A stretch of DNA of 64,000 bases from Garcia nutans (GCA_947685225.1 CANTUV010000035.1:39618001-39682000), one strand, 5' to 3'; positions 1 to 10,881 are shown, numbered from the stretch's first letter. Notes: generated by a model not told the origin, from the sequence alone. A program made the numbers and translations.

Positions 1-2
1 CT

Positions 3-1799
3 ATTCTTAGACCCTATTTTGATGGAACTGATTACTCATACTGGAAACACAAAATGTACTTGTTTCTAGATAGTGAAGGGATTGAACTATGGGATTTCGT
101 GGAAAGTGAGTGGAAATCTCCTACTCATGAAGTTGACGGTATTCAAGTTCCTCTTCCCAAAGCTCAATGGTCAACTAGCAATATCAGAGATCGATTCAAG
201 AACAATAGAGCTGCTTCCATCTTGATGAACTCCATTTCAAGAGAAGAAGGTGGAAGAGTTCAACATTTAACTTGTGCACATTGCATTTGGAAAACACTTG
301 AAAACTACCATGAAGGTACGACTCAAGTAAGATTCACCAAAAAACAAATGCATGTTCATGAGTATGAGCTATTCAAGATGAAACCAAATGAAAACGTCAC
401 CGACATGACAAATCGCTTGCTTGCTATTGTCAATGAACTAAAGAAGTATAGCAAGGTATATGATCAAGGTGATGTAAACAGTAAAATCTTGAGAGCCCTA
501 AGAGCTAGAAAGAACTTTGAATCCAAAGTATCATCCATAGAAGAAGCTCATGATCTCAACACATTAAGAACCGACGAGCTATTTGGTAAATTACTCACTT
601 TTGAGCTGCACAGTGAAAAAGAAGAAGATCAAGGTGAGAAAGAAAAGAGAAAACCAATTGCACTCAAAGCAATCAAAGAAGCTGAGAGCTCAAGCAATGA
701 AGGTACTGATGATGAAGATGAAATGGCAATGTTCTCAAAAAGAATCAATGAATGGAAAAGAAAGAAAAGATTACAAGCAAACAAAGGTACACCTCTTAAA
801 TTCTCCTTCAAAGATAAAGAAAAGAAAAATGAGGTAAAGTGCTATGAATGTGGAAAAACTGGTCACATCAAATCGGATTGCTACAAATTAAAGAACAAAA
901 GGAAATGGGATAAAGAAAAGAAAAAGTCTCTCAAAGCCACATGGGATGACTCTTCTTCAAGTGAGGAAGAAGAAGAAGAAGGAATTGCAAATCTATGTCT
1001 CATGGCTATTGAAGATGACTCCAATGAGGTAAGTACTCAATCCTTTGATCTTGTAGCACATGATGATATAAATGATATAGATGATAGTGATTTGATTGAG
1101 CACATGAATTTTAAAATAGAAAAATATTATTCTAAAATGATGCTTTACAAAGAGAAAAACTCTAAGTTAGAAAAAGATTATATATGCTTAAAGAATTCTA
1201 CCTTAGAATTGAAAACCTCAAATGAACACTTGATGAACACAATAGGAGAATTAAAGAAAAGCTCACATGACTTAGAAAAAGTGATTAAAGAGAATGAGAC
1301 ATTGAAGCATGAACTAAAAGAACTAAAAGAATCAATTTCCAGATTTCATAAAGGAAAGGAAGCATTGAACACATTAATTAATAATCAAAGATCACCTTCC
1401 TTGAAATATGGATTAGGATTCAATGGCTCAACCAACATTGCACCTAGCAAACCAACATTTGTGAAAGCATCTACAACTAAAATTTTTGATGTTCATATCA
1501 AAGATGCTTGCACCAAGTCTAAAAGAACTAGTTATGGTTCACTAGGAGATAAAGCCAAAAATAATTATGCATTGTTGTTCACTAAATTTGCACAAAAGAA
1601 ATCACATACTTGTAGTTGTATGTATAATGCAAAAAGAAAAATGCAGAAGAATAGAATACCATGGCAATGCACATATTGCATGAAATTTGGACACAAAAAT
1701 TTTTCTTGTTATATAAGAAAGGCACATCTCAAGTTAGAAGGCACTTTTTCTACTAACCATCAAGGACCCAACTTCAAGTGGGTACCTAAAAGAAGATGA
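3..1799 (+). CDS. gag: Copia gag polyprotein (5' partial)
   Basis: The reading frame is open from the first bases of the window, so the true start is upstream; the related gag at 39259 begins about 35 codons before the methionine that lies here at 54. The N-terminal part ([23 protein letters not shown]) is the copia gag domain (DUF4219/UBN2 type). Counting from Met54, a CCHC zinc knuckle, [14 protein letters not shown], lies at residues 263-276 and should bind the packaged RNA. A long Lys/Glu-rich stretch at about 330-445 looks coiled-coil. A second CX2CX4HX4C knuckle, [14 protein letters not shown], lies at 539-552 near the C-terminus. The stop codon overlaps the pol start codon as ATGA. There are no internal stops. 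Confidence 0.92.
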   Translation: MLRPYFDGTDYSYWKHKMYLFLDSEGIELWDFVESEWKSPTHEVDGIQVPLPKAQWSTSNIRDRFKNNRAASILMNSISREEGGRVQHLTCAHCIWKTLENYHEGTTQVRFTKKQMHVHEYELFKMKPNENVTDMTNRLLAIVNELKKYSKVYDQGDVNSKILRALRARKNFESKVSSIEEAHDLNTLRTDELFGKLLTFELHSEKEEDQGEKEKRKPIALKAIKEAESSSNEGTDDEDEMAMFSKRINEWKRKKRLQANKGTPLKFSFKDKEKKNEVKCYECGKTGHIKSDCYKLKNKRKWDKEKKKSLKATWDDSSSSEEEEEEGIANLCLMAIEDDSNEVSTQSFDLVAHDDINDIDDSDLIEHMNFKIEKYYSKMMLYKEKNSKLEKDYICLKNSTLELKTSNEHLMNTIGELKKSSHDLEKVIKENETLKHELKELKESISRFHKGKEALNTLINNQRSPSLKYGLGFNGSTNIAPSKPTFVKASTTKIFDVHIKDACTKSKRTSYGSLGDKAKNNYALLFTKFAQKKSHTCSCMYNAKRKMQKNRIPWQCTYCMKFGHKNFSCYIRKAHLKLEGTFSTNHQGPNFKWVPKRR

Positions 1800-4700
1800 T
1801 CACAATTGTTTTGCAGGTATGCCTAAAATCTACTACCAATGAAAGCACATGGCTTGTGGATAGTGGATGCTCAAGGCATATGACTGGAAATGCAAAGCTC
1901 TTTACAAGTATTACCTACAAACATGGAGGTAACGTAACTTTTGGAAACAATGCTAAAGGTAAAATTCTTGGTGTTGGCTCCATTGGTTCTATTGGTAAGG
2001 ATTTAATTGAAGATGTATGGCATGTTGATGGTTTGAAACATAACTTGCTAAGTGTTAGTCAACTTTGTGATAAAGCATACTTTGTCGAGTTTGATTCCAA
2101 GGAATGCAAAATCACAAACTCAAATGATGTTATCATATTTAAAGGTACTAGAACAAACAACACTTACAATGTCAGCATACATTCAAATCATACATGTTTA
2201 ATGTCCACTAATAATGATGCATGGTTATGGCATAGAAGACTAGGACATGCTGGTATGGATCAATTGAAATATATTTATAATGAGAACTTAGTTGATGGCT
2301 TACCTAAGATAAAATATGATAAAGATAGAATTTGTGAACCTTGTCAACATGGTAAGCAACATAAAAGCTCATTTAAATCAAAGAGTATTATAAGTACCTC
2401 TAGACCTTTAGAGCTCATTCATTTAGACTTGTTTGGACCAAATAGAGTTACAAGCTTAGGAGGCAAATCATATGCATTTGTTCTTGTTGATGATTACTCT
2501 AGATTCACATGGGTTAATTTCTTAGCTCAAAAGAATGAAGCCTTTAATTGCTTCAAAACATTTGCAAAAAGAGTTCAAAATGAAAAAGGATATGTGATCA
2601 CATCTATTAGAAGTTATCATGGTAAAGAATTTGAAAATGAAAATTTTGAAACCTTTTGCAATGAACTTGGCATTTCACATAATTTTTCTGCTCCTAGAAC
2701 TCCACAGCAAAATGGTGTAGTTGAAAGGGAAAATAGAACTTTAATTGAAATGGCTAGAACAATGCTCAATGAATATGATTTACCATCTTATTTTTGGGCA
2801 GAAGCCGTTAATACAGCTTGCTACATTGCAAATCGTGTTTACAAAAGGCATTTAACTAATAAAACTTCTTATGAGCTATGGAATGGAAGAATACCCAGAA
2901 TTGGATATTTTAGAGTATTCGGATGCAAATGCTTCATATTGAATACCAAGGATAATCTTGGAAAAATTTCATCCAAATCAGATGAAGGCATATTCTTAGG
3001 ATATTCATCATATAGCAAAGCATATAGAGTATTTAACATGAAAACTCTAGTAATAGAAGAATCAATGCATGTTGTATTTGATGAATCATCTAAACTTGAT
3101 CAAAAGAAAGGTATTACTTTTAATGACCCTGCAGATAATCTTGAACCTCTTGAATCTATTGATGCTCCAAAGATCAATCAACTTGAAGAAAAGACTCAGG
3201 ATCTACCTAAGGATTGGCAATACAAGAAAGATCATCCAAAGGAACTCATCATTGGAGAAACATCTAAGGGAGTAATCACTAGATCTAAAATTAATCATGT
3301 TGATGTTAATTTTGCTTTTGTTTCTCAAATTGAACCAAAAACTGTTGAGGAAGCTTTAAATGATGAAAATTGGATAACTGCAATGCAAGATGAACTTAAT
3401 CAATTTGAAAGAAATAATGTTTGGCAACTTACTCCTAGACCTAAAGATCATTCTATAATAGGATGCAAATGGGTTTATAGGAATAAGCTTGATGAAAATG
3501 GTCACATTATTAGAAATAAAGCAAGATTGGTAGCCAAAGGTTATAATCAAGAAGAAGATATTGATTATGATGAAACCTTTGCCCCTGTAGCCAGATTAGA
3601 AGCTATTAGAATATTACTTGCTTTTGCATGTCATATGAATTTTAAGCTTTATCAAATGGATGTTAAAAGTGCATTTCTAAACGGACTCATAAATGAAGAA
3701 GTTTATGTTGAACAACCTCCTGGATTTGAAAACTACAAATTTCATGATCATGTTTTCAAACTTACCAAAGCTTTATATGGATTGAAACAAGCACCTAGAG
3801 CATGGTATGATAAACTTAGTGCATATTTGCTTGAAAATGGTTTTGCAAAAGGAAAAGTAGACACAACTCTCTTTGTTAAAAAGGATAAGCATAACATTTT
3901 GATTGTACAAATTTATGTGGATGACATAATATTTGGAGCTACTGATGAAGCCTTGTGCAAAGAATTTGCTTCTTGTATGACCAGGGAATTTGAAATGAGC
4001 ATGATGGGTGAACTCAAGTTCTTCCTTGGATTGCAAGTCAAGCAATGTAAAGATGGGATCTTCATCAACCAATCCAAATATACAAGAGAACTCATGAAGA
4101 AATTTGGAATGGATGGCTGCAAAACTAGCAAAACTCCCATGAGCACATCCTTGAAATTAGGTAAAGATGACAATGGTAAAGCAGTAGATGAGAAGAAATA
4201 TCGAGGTATCATCGGATCACTACTTTACTTAACCGCATCTAGGCCTGATATAATGTACAGTGTATGTCTATGTGCTAGATTTCAAACCTGTCCTAAAGAA
4301 TCACACTTGAATGCCACTAAAAGAATCTTGAAATATTTAAGTGGTACAATGCAATTAGGACTTTGGTATCCAAAGAACACATCATTTCATATTATAGGAT
4401 TTTCAGATGCAGATTATGCAGGTAGTATCTTAGATAGAAAAAGCACAACAGGAGCATGTCACTTTCTTGGTAATTGTTTAGTTTCTTGGCATAGTAAGAA
4501 ACAAGCATCAGTTGCTTTATCCACAACGGAAGCTGAATATGTTGCAGCTTGTTTTTGTTGCACACAAGTATTATGGATGAAACAACAATTGCTTGACTAT
4601 GGTAAAGTTTTTAACAATATTTCCATTAAATGTGACAACACTAGTGCTATCAATTTGTCTAAGAATCCTATACAACATTCTAGATCCAAGCATATAGATA

Positions 4701-4867
4701 TTAGACATCATTTTTTGAGGGAAAATGTGCAAAATCAGAACATAATTCTAGAATTTATTGAAACACAAAATCAACTTGCGGATGTCTTTACAAAACCATT
4801 GAATGAAGATAGACTTAATTTTATTAAACTTAATTTAGGAATGATTGATGGAAATACTTTGAATTAA
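1796..4867 (+). CDS. pol: Copia pol polyprotein: protease, integrase, reverse transcriptase, RNase H; integrase catalytic Asp replaced
   Basis: This 1023-residue open frame carries all copia pol domains. Protease: [13 protein letters not shown] with the catalytic Asp at 22. A GAG-pre-integrase segment, [13 protein letters not shown], follows. The integrase core has Asp211 (HLDLFGP) and Glu310 (GVVEREN), but position 274, where the DD35E triad needs Asp, reads Tyr (SYHGKEF). The 35-residue spacing to Glu310 confirms that this is the catalytic position. Reverse transcriptase: [15 protein letters not shown] and the YVDD box at 707-710. RNase [18 protein letters not shown] and [13 protein letters not shown]. 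The ATG overlaps the gag stop (ATGA), so the proteins are in different frames and would need reinitiation, frameshifting or splicing. Enzymatically the copy looks able to reverse transcribe but not to integrate by itself. Confidence 0.95.
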   Translation: MITIVLQVCLKSTTNESTWLVDSGCSRHMTGNAKLFTSITYKHGGNVTFGNNAKGKILGVGSIGSIGKDLIEDVWHVDGLKHNLLSVSQLCDKAYFVEFDSKECKITNSNDVIIFKGTRTNNTYNVSIHSNHTCLMSTNNDAWLWHRRLGHAGMDQLKYIYNENLVDGLPKIKYDKDRICEPCQHGKQHKSSFKSKSIISTSRPLELIHLDLFGPNRVTSLGGKSYAFVLVDDYSRFTWVNFLAQKNEAFNCFKTFAKRVQNEKGYVITSIRSYHGKEFENENFETFCNELGISHNFSAPRTPQQNGVVERENRTLIEMARTMLNEYDLPSYFWAEAVNTACYIANRVYKRHLTNKTSYELWNGRIPRIGYFRVFGCKCFILNTKDNLGKISSKSDEGIFLGYSSYSKAYRVFNMKTLVIEESMHVVFDESSKLDQKKGITFNDPADNLEPLESIDAPKINQLEEKTQDLPKDWQYKKDHPKELIIGETSKGVITRSKINHVDVNFAFVSQIEPKTVEEALNDENWITAMQDELNQFERNNVWQLTPRPKDHSIIGCKWVYRNKLDENGHIIRNKARLVAKGYNQEEDIDYDETFAPVARLEAIRILLAFACHMNFKLYQMDVKSAFLNGLINEEVYVEQPPGFENYKFHDHVFKLTKALYGLKQAPRAWYDKLSAYLLENGFAKGKVDTTLFVKKDKHNILIVQIYVDDIIFGATDEALCKEFASCMTREFEMSMMGELKFFLGLQVKQCKDGIFINQSKYTRELMKKFGMDGCKTSKTPMSTSLKLGKDDNGKAVDEKKYRGIIGSLLYLTASRPDIMYSVCLCARFQTCPKESHLNATKRILKYLSGTMQLGLWYPKNTSFHIIGFSDADYAGSILDRKSTTGACHFLGNCLVSWHSKKQASVALSTTEAEYVAACFCCTQVLWMKQQLLDYGKVFNNISIKCDNTSAINLSKNPIQHSRSKHIDIRHHFLRENVQNQNIILEFIETQNQLADVFTKPLNEDRLNFIKLNLGMIDGNTLN

Positions 4868-5421
4868 TTGCCTATCAATGAAGTTTCTATGTGCATGAAT
4901 TTAATGGTTCTTAACACTCTAGAAATATTTTCTATCTTTCCATGAATCTTTCAATTTTTAAGTATTTAGCGGTCGCTCCAGAGTCCTTTCGCGATCGCTA
5001 TCTTGTCTGACAGTTTCATTCAAACTAATGACTATGTGCGCGGTCGAGAAAATTTTGTGCGCGGCCGCACCAATTTGAAGAGTTTCGACCGTTACAGACA
5101 ATTTCTTCTCTCGCGAGCGTACTTATCTTGAAAATGGTCGCTAGACCTCATTTCGCGATCGCACCTTGTTCAATGTGCGACCGCACCCTGTACACTCTGC
5201 TCGAAAATTTATAACCGTTGGCTGTGTGACAGGTCGCAAATCTTGACTTTCAACAGTCATAAACGGCTATTTTCGTTATTTCATCTATTTAAGAGCATAA
5301 TAAATAATTTTCTTTGATATTTTGCTTCTAAAAACATTCTGAAACCCTAAAATCTTCTCCTCATCATCTGTCATTCAATTGAACCTCTGTTTTCCTGCTC
5401 TCTTCTGTTCTTTCTGTTTCA
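4868..5421 (+). promoter_or_regulatory. pol/env spacer with LTR-like promoter arrangement
   Basis: This 554-nt non-coding spacer contains about ten CG-rich motifs (gcggtcgc, gcgatcgc, gcggccgc, gcgaccgc) at 4969-5236, in otherwise AT-rich DNA. The same family of motifs fills the LTR at 7374-8042. After them come aacggcta at 5262-5269 and a TATA-like tatttaag at 5286-5293. In the LTR, aacggcta (8108-8115) precedes tataaata (8132-8139) by the same 16 nt. A pyrimidine-rich leader runs to the ATG at 5422. I infer an internal promoter for the downstream ORF; no transcript evidence is available. Confidence 0.55.
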
Positions 5422-6819
5422 ATGGCTCCCAAAAGAAAAACCACCTCCAAAATTAAGGGTCAAGCCAAGAGAGTTCCAGGAATCACCATTAGAGAACCTG
5501 TTGTTGAACCTCCATCTCCTCCTCAATCCAAAAGAGGTGAGAAAATTCACAAACCTCACCACCAAACCTCTGAGGAAGACATTAGGTATGCTATGCTTAA
5601 GAAAAAGAAGGTTGAAGGCACCAAATCACCTTTTGGTGGAATGCTTTCTGCATTGGGCATCAAGGACGAAATTGAGAGATTGTTGGATGTCCTTGGATGG
5701 AGAAAATTTGTCTTTCCAGAAGAGGTAGGCTACTCTAGTCTTAGCAAAGAATTTCTGATGTCTCTTCAAATAGAAAAGAGTGCAAATTCTGCACTAGGGT
5801 GGTATGGAGTTAGATTTAAGCTCTTTGATCAATACCAAGCCCTATCTCTAGAAGATTTTGGTAGCATTTGGAACTTCCCTTCTGAAGGTATAACCTCTTA
5901 CAATGACCAAATGTTCTCCAACCGAACCCTTTCTGATTTCTGGCAAGAAATTTCCATTGAAACTTCCTTTGAAAAAGAATCCAAAGCCAGACATATCAAA
6001 ACTCTCACCCACTGGATGCTCCATAGGATTATCACTTATACCATCCACCAAAGAGCAGATGGAAATGAGAAAGTCACCAAAAGAGACCTCATCTTTATGT
6101 ATGCTTTCACCCATAACATCAAAATAAACTCCACCAAGTTCTTGATAGACACCTTCTTTCATCATGTTGTTACAAGAACTGGTACATTCTTCCTATCCTC
6201 TCAAGTTACTCAAATAGCTAGGCACCTAAACCTTCTGAATGATTTGAACTTAGCTACCTTGAGAAACCCTTTCACTTTAGCTTCCAGTGCTATCACAATA
6301 GATTACTTAGAGCATGCTGGATGTGTTAGGAAAATTGAAGGATCATATGTATACTACTTTGGCAAGAAAGGAGTAATGGATAAACAAAAGAAGAGGCCAA
6401 GATATACAATTGAGGAAGAAGGAGATTCAGTTGAAGTTGCTGTGGAATTACCTCCAAAAGCAACTTCATCAAAAGTTGCTCAAGAAACTACTTCATCCTC
6501 CACTCAACTCATCCTCCAAGCTATCAAAACTCTTTCCAGGAAATTCTCCAAGTTCAAGAAAAGTGTCTCCAAGAGATTTCAGCACTTGAACAAGAGAATT
6601 GACCTTATATCTCATATGCACCATGATCTCTATGACATGCAAGGAAAATTGGACTTGCCTCAGTGCAACCTTGAAGATTGGGATATAAGTGATCATACCC
6701 AAAGCATTCCTGAAGAAGAAGAGTCCATCAGCACTAGTTCTGCCTCTGTTGCTCCTAAAGATAAAGGAAAAGCTCCTTTAGTTGAAGAAGAACTAGATGT
6801 AGATGATGACTCTGAATAG
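5422..6819 (+). CDS. Env-position ORF of Sirevirus-like element
   Basis: This 465-residue open frame lies between pol and the 3' LTR, where Sireviruses carry their extra ('envelope-like') ORF. The N-terminus is very basic (MAPKRKTTSKIKGQAKR) followed by Pro-rich sequence. Residues about 75-330 form a conserved-looking globular part (GMLSALGIKDEIERLLDVLG, ALSLEDFGSIWNFPSEG). Residues about 360-425 are Ser/Lys/Leu-rich and probably coiled-coil, and the last 60 are acidic and Ser-rich, ending EEELDVDDDSE. I see no convincing signal peptide or transmembrane helix, so 'envelope' describes position rather than shown function. The layout resembles the ATHILA-type ORF at 59821-60965 (LRPLQFEELTLEFLTTLKVE). 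The start is the first ATG after a pyrimidine-rich leader. Function is unknown. Confidence 0.8.
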   Translation: MAPKRKTTSKIKGQAKRVPGITIREPVVEPPSPPQSKRGEKIHKPHHQTSEEDIRYAMLKKKKVEGTKSPFGGMLSALGIKDEIERLLDVLGWRKFVFPEEVGYSSLSKEFLMSLQIEKSANSALGWYGVRFKLFDQYQALSLEDFGSIWNFPSEGITSYNDQMFSNRTLSDFWQEISIETSFEKESKARHIKTLTHWMLHRIITYTIHQRADGNEKVTKRDLIFMYAFTHNIKINSTKFLIDTFFHHVVTRTGTFFLSSQVTQIARHLNLLNDLNLATLRNPFTLASSAITIDYLEHAGCVRKIEGSYVYYFGKKGVMDKQKKRPRYTIEEEGDSVEVAVELPPKATSSKVAQETTSSSTQLILQAIKTLSRKFSKFKKSVSKRFQHLNKRIDLISHMHHDLYDMQGKLDLPQCNLEDWDISDHTQSIPEEEESISTSSASVAPKDKGKAPLVEEELDVDDDSE

Positions 6820-7249
6820 CTTAAAACTTTTTGTCTCTATTGTTTGCATTTTCATATGATTATTGCTTTATTTTCTGCCTTTGTACTTTTCTCTATCCTT
6901 AATAAACATGTTTGTTTCAAATGTTATTTGTTTTTCCTTATTTGTTGTTGTTTTGATTGTTGCTTTTAATGGAAGACACATTTGTTTAAACATTTGATTT
7001 ATTTTGCCTATGACAATGGGGGAGAAAATAACAACATAATGGAATGAAACTCAGTAAACATAATAGGGGAGAAACAATGGGGGAGAAAATAGTACAATGA
7101 ATTGTTTAAACTGTTTATACATAACCTAATGCACCAAGATTATCACAATGCTCTTAATCATGACTTATGCATAAATCAAGGGGGAGCATTTTAGACTTAT
7201 TATTTTTTCATCATTCCATTTGAATTGCCAAAGTCAAAATGGGGGAGAT
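6820..7249 (+). other. 3' untranslated region with repeated polypurine tracts
   Basis: Several copies of a gggggaga-type purine tract occur at about 7018, 7066, 7078, 7179 and 7239. The last one (aaaatgggggagat) directly abuts the LTR start at 7250 and should be the functional plus-strand primer. Repeated PPTs upstream of the 3' LTR are a known Sirevirus trait. No coding potential was seen. Confidence 0.75.
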
Positions 7250-8658
7250 TGTTAGACAAAAGATCTCTATTTTGATCCTTGACAACTCAAATGGATGATC
7301 TATTTAACTTGTGTTTAAGAATCTTGTTGCAGGATTAGGTTGCCTCAAGTAAAGCAAGACAGAACAATTCTAGTGGTCGCACCAGACCAGAATACGACCG
7401 CTACATGCAATTACAGAATGAAACCTTATCACAGTAGGTTTCGCGGTCAGAAGTTCGACCTCAGTCGCGACCGCGCCTCAAGAATGGCGGCCGTCCAAAA
7501 TACTTGCCCGACCGCTACTCAAGGAAATTAAATCATTACAATCACAGTAAGGTTTGCGGTGACAAGAACGGTGAATGATTCGACCTCGCTAATCAATTTA
7601 GCGACCGCCCATTCAGAATCGCGACCGCCCAACAATTCAAGAAGAAATTGCTCAAAGAGACAGTAGTGTTCGCGTCCACAGGTGCGTCCAGAAGTTCGAT
7701 GCGAAACTGTGAGTTCGATCGCGAGATTCTGCATAGGGCGACCGCGAGATTCAAATTATGGCGGACATTCAGTTTTGCTCTGTCAGAGAATGACACGTAA
7801 TATGACCGTTGTAAACCCACTCGAAGATTCAAAAAGGGCGACCGCACCTCTGCTTGGCGCGACCGTCCCGACAAACAAAGCATGGGCAAGAAACGGTCCG
7901 ACAAACACAGCATGGAAAAGATTCCAGCTGCAGAGCACTAAAATTCGACCGTTGTAGCTTTTTCAAAAGCAGCGACCGTCCCTTGTTAAAGGACGACCGC
8001 GAGAAGCATGAGCGCGACCATCCTTGCATGAAGGGCGACCGCTAAGTGCTTCGGAAAGTTTAAGTAAAGAAGGTCTATTCTGCCAAGACTTTATTCAAAA
8101 CTTCAATAACGGCTAGTAAGACCACATTGGCTATAAATACAATGTCTCTATGAGAAAACAAAAAAGTGAAGTGAAAAGAATAATCAAGAAATCAGATTTT
8201 CATAGCCAAGCAACAAATTTTCTTTTACTTAAACTTACAATTAAATTGTAATGAATGTTAGGTGTGATCATTGAAAACACCATTGTATAAGTTTGAGTGT
8301 AAGCTTGGGAAACACTTGGGTTGTGAGAGTGAGCCTTGTAAAACTCTTGATTGGGTTGTAAGTGTGAGCCTTAGAAAAACACTTGTGAAGTTAGGTGTGA
8401 ACTTGTGAAAACACCAAAGTTGGAAGTGAGCTTGTAAAAACTTCAAAGAATAGTGGAACCTTAACAAGTTGTTAAGGAAGTGGATGTAGGATTGAGGTAA
8501 ATCCGAACCACTATAAATCTTGTGTGTTCTTTCTTTCTTTCATTACTCAACCAACTTTCTATTCCGCATTTGTGTTTGTTGAGTTTTTTAATTTGCCATC
8601 ATTTCGTGAGGAAACCAATTCACCCCCCCCCCCTCTTGGTTGCCATCTTGGGACAACA
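7250..8658 (+). repeat. 3' LTR of element 1
   Basis: The LTR starts tgttagacaaaag right after the PPT and ends gggacaaca, giving about 1409 nt. It carries roughly fifteen cgaccg/gcggtcg-type motifs at 7374-8042, a TATA box (tataaata, 8132-8139) in the U3 part, and a run of related 'gtgtgagcttgtgaaaac'-like short repeats at 8255-8450. The last 400 nt align by eye with the 5' LTR of element 2 (38835-39203), which supports the boundary. Confidence 0.88.
8108..8139 (+). promoter_or_regulatory. LTR core promoter of element 1 (aacggcta box + TATA)
   Basis: The box aacggcta (8108-8115) is followed 16 nt later by tataaata (8132-8139). Element 2's LTR has the close variant aactggcta, then tataaata at about 38732, which shows conservation between diverged copies. 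The same pair recurs before the env-position ORF. Confidence 0.65.
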
Positions 8659-8813
8659 ATCTGCAAAAAGGACAGCTGGAAAAACAACCTTAGACTTAAG
8701 AAGAAGAGAATAATATTTACTTAATTTATTTCCATCTTCTAAACAATTAGAAATAGAAACCAACTGAAAAATAAAAAAAAGAAAATGAAGTTAAAAGGCA
8801 AGCTTGACTTTAC

Positions 8814-8889
8814 CTTGCAATCTGAGTCTGTTGCAGCAAACTGTCCAAGTAATAAAGCAGCCTCTCTTTGGCTCTCAGAGCAACAGGAG
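8814..8889 (-). pseudogene. Unidentified exon-like fragment
   Basis: This 76-nt block is framed on the minus strand by an acceptor (...caacag) and a donor (gtaaag). In the open phase it reads PVALRAKERLLYYLDSLL and then QQTQIAR. The Leu/Lys/Glu-rich helix looks like real protein, but I do not recognise the parent gene. It may belong to the same capture event as the neighbouring CDC48 exon; it is not part of CDC48 as I know that family. Confidence 0.35.
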
Positions 8890-9001
8890 CTGTTGCCAAG
8901 AAACAAATAAGAAAGTGAAAAAATAATAATAATCCTGAGTTTGTTTTGATAATTGGCTTGAAGAAAAGCTAAAGATCCCAACTATCATAAACCTGGGACC
9001 A

Positions 9002-9509
<508 letters not shown>

Positions 9510-10037
9510 TTCAAGTAATATATACTATAATCGTTTTTCAAGTAGTTGATAAAAAAATTTATGCCTACTATAAATTTTTTAAAAAATAAAACACACTTCA
9601 ATAAAAATTAAAATATTTATTATTGCTCACACACGCATATATATATATATATAACATGAAATACAAGTAATTAATTAATCTAATCCTATTTATTTCATTA
9701 ATCAAAGCACAATTTCTTACAATATTATGTTGCCATTGTCATCCTCTTCAAGAACAAAATAGAAAAAAGATTGTAGCCATGACTACTGCTACTGCAATAA
9801 CAAATAATAAAGAAAAAGAAAATTCACTAAAACAAAGAATAGAACAAACAAATAAATTCCACCCACACACACACACACACACATATATATATAATTCTAT
9901 TTATATCCAGCTTTGAGAAAAATTGCATAAAATGGCAGATAAACTGAGATAACTGATAACTAGACTTGGTTGCAGACCGAGTTTCAGACCGAATTGATAG
10001 GCCTCATGATCAGGTCTAGTGGTAATTAGCTAGCTAG
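9510..10037. other. AT-rich intergenic stretch with microsatellites
   Basis: Non-coding. It contains an (AT)n run near 9636-9653 and an (AC)n(AT)n run near 9862-9893. A tandem tagc run (tagctagctagctag) at 10027-10041 adjoins the end of the peptide gene. No further host exons were recognised. Confidence 0.6.
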
Positions 10038-10295
10038 CTAGTTGATTCCAGGACTAGGTCCAGATGGTGGCAAAGGTCCCTTAGGTAGCATTGACATCAA
10101 GATATTAACTCTAGATTCGAATGAAGAATGATTTTTTTCACTTCTGAACCTCGAAAGCTTCATCTTCTGAGACTGTGGTGGTGGTAGTGGCCGAGCTTGA
10201 GAACTTCTAAAAAGAACACAAACTATAACTGAAGCAATCAGCAAACATATGATCATCAAACTCTTGCATGATCTGCCTGAACTTGAGTACCCCAT
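10038..10295 (-). CDS. Small secreted signalling-peptide precursor, IDA/PIP-like
   Basis: This 85-residue intronless frame on the minus strand has the layout of an IDA/IDL or PIP-type peptide precursor. Residues about 13-35 form a hydrophobic signal peptide (LMIICLLIASVIVCVLF). A variable, charged linker follows, and the C-terminus is MLPKGPLPPSGPSPGIN. The block LPKG-x-x-PPS-x-PS and a final Asn match the IDA-type active motif; the usual Lys/Arg-His before Asn is replaced by Gly-Ile. The SGPS core is also shared with PIP peptides, so the subfamily is uncertain. Such peptides are cut out, proline-hydroxylated and sensed by HAESA-like or RLK7 receptors in abscission, root or immune signalling. 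The ATG at 10295 is preceded by a TATA-like sequence and a CT-repeat leader. It lies among captured exon fragments but is itself unbroken. Confidence 0.72.
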   Translation of the reverse strand: MGYSSSGRSCKSLMIICLLIASVIVCVLFRSSQARPLPPPQSQKMKLSRFRSEKNHSSFESRVNILMSMLPKGPLPPSGPSPGIN

Positions 10296-10395
10296 TTAAT
10301 TGCTTATGCAATTTACTTTATACTGTATAGAGCTTTGTGATATATACATAGAGAGAGAGAGAGAGAGAAAGGTTTTGAGTATATTTATATATAAT
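10296..10395 (-). promoter_or_regulatory. Putative core promoter and CT-rich leader of the peptide gene
   Basis: On the minus strand a TATA-like stretch (tatatataaata, around 10383-10394) is followed by a pure CT dinucleotide run (complement of the GA run at 10350-10369) and then the ATG at 10295. TATA plus a CT leader is common in plant genes. Assigned by position only. Confidence 0.4.
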
Positions 10396-10881
10396 AAGGT
10401 GATAAATATAGATAATGCGAAATGGTCAGGTATTTGCATGCATGAAAGGTGGGCCGGCTTGGCTTGGCTTGTCAACCTGGTATTGGTGTACAGGTAACTT
10501 TTTTGCTGCCGGCGAAATGATCCGCCACTTACCTTCGGTAATAAGTGTATGAATAACCCATGTGTAGGGATGGTAACAGGGTAATTTTTGGTACTCCATT
10601 CGGATCGATCAATTTTTGGTAATTTATGAGATTAAGATGGAAAAAAAAACATGCAGTTACTTCAAGTTGCAAGTAAAAAGATTTATCAAAAGAGATGAGA
10701 AAAAAATAGCAATGCAATTATCTATGCACATGCAACTTGATACAGATACAAAATAGTCCAAAGATAAAAGTTCAACTGCAGATATTTAAATAGTTATGCA
10801 TAGCCACATCTATCTCAATTAAAACTCTGCACAATACCATCATCAAAGATATAATTTGACAGTGGAAACATAAATGCATAC

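Larger units (their letters stand above)
1..8658 (+). mobile_element. Sirevirus-like Ty1/copia LTR retrotransposon (element 1), 5' end outside window
   Basis: The order is gag, pol (protease, integrase, reverse transcriptase, RNase H), a spacer, an env-position ORF, several polypurine tracts and a 3' LTR. Integrase before RT is the copia order, and an extra ORF after pol with repeated PPTs fits the Sirevirus (SIRE/Maximus) lineage. The 5' LTR, primer-binding site and first gag codons lie upstream of the window. All three ORFs are open, so the copy is fairly young, but one integrase catalytic residue is lost. The 3' LTR ends in ...gggacaaca at 8658. The following atctg would be the target duplication, which cannot be checked without the left flank. 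A decayed relative (element 2) starts at 37727. Confidence 0.93.

Noticed and set aside
7340..8045. Overlapping 60-106 codon frames on both strands of the element 1 LTR
   Set aside because: LTR non-coding sequence; the openness comes from CG-rich motifs lacking TA-rich stops.
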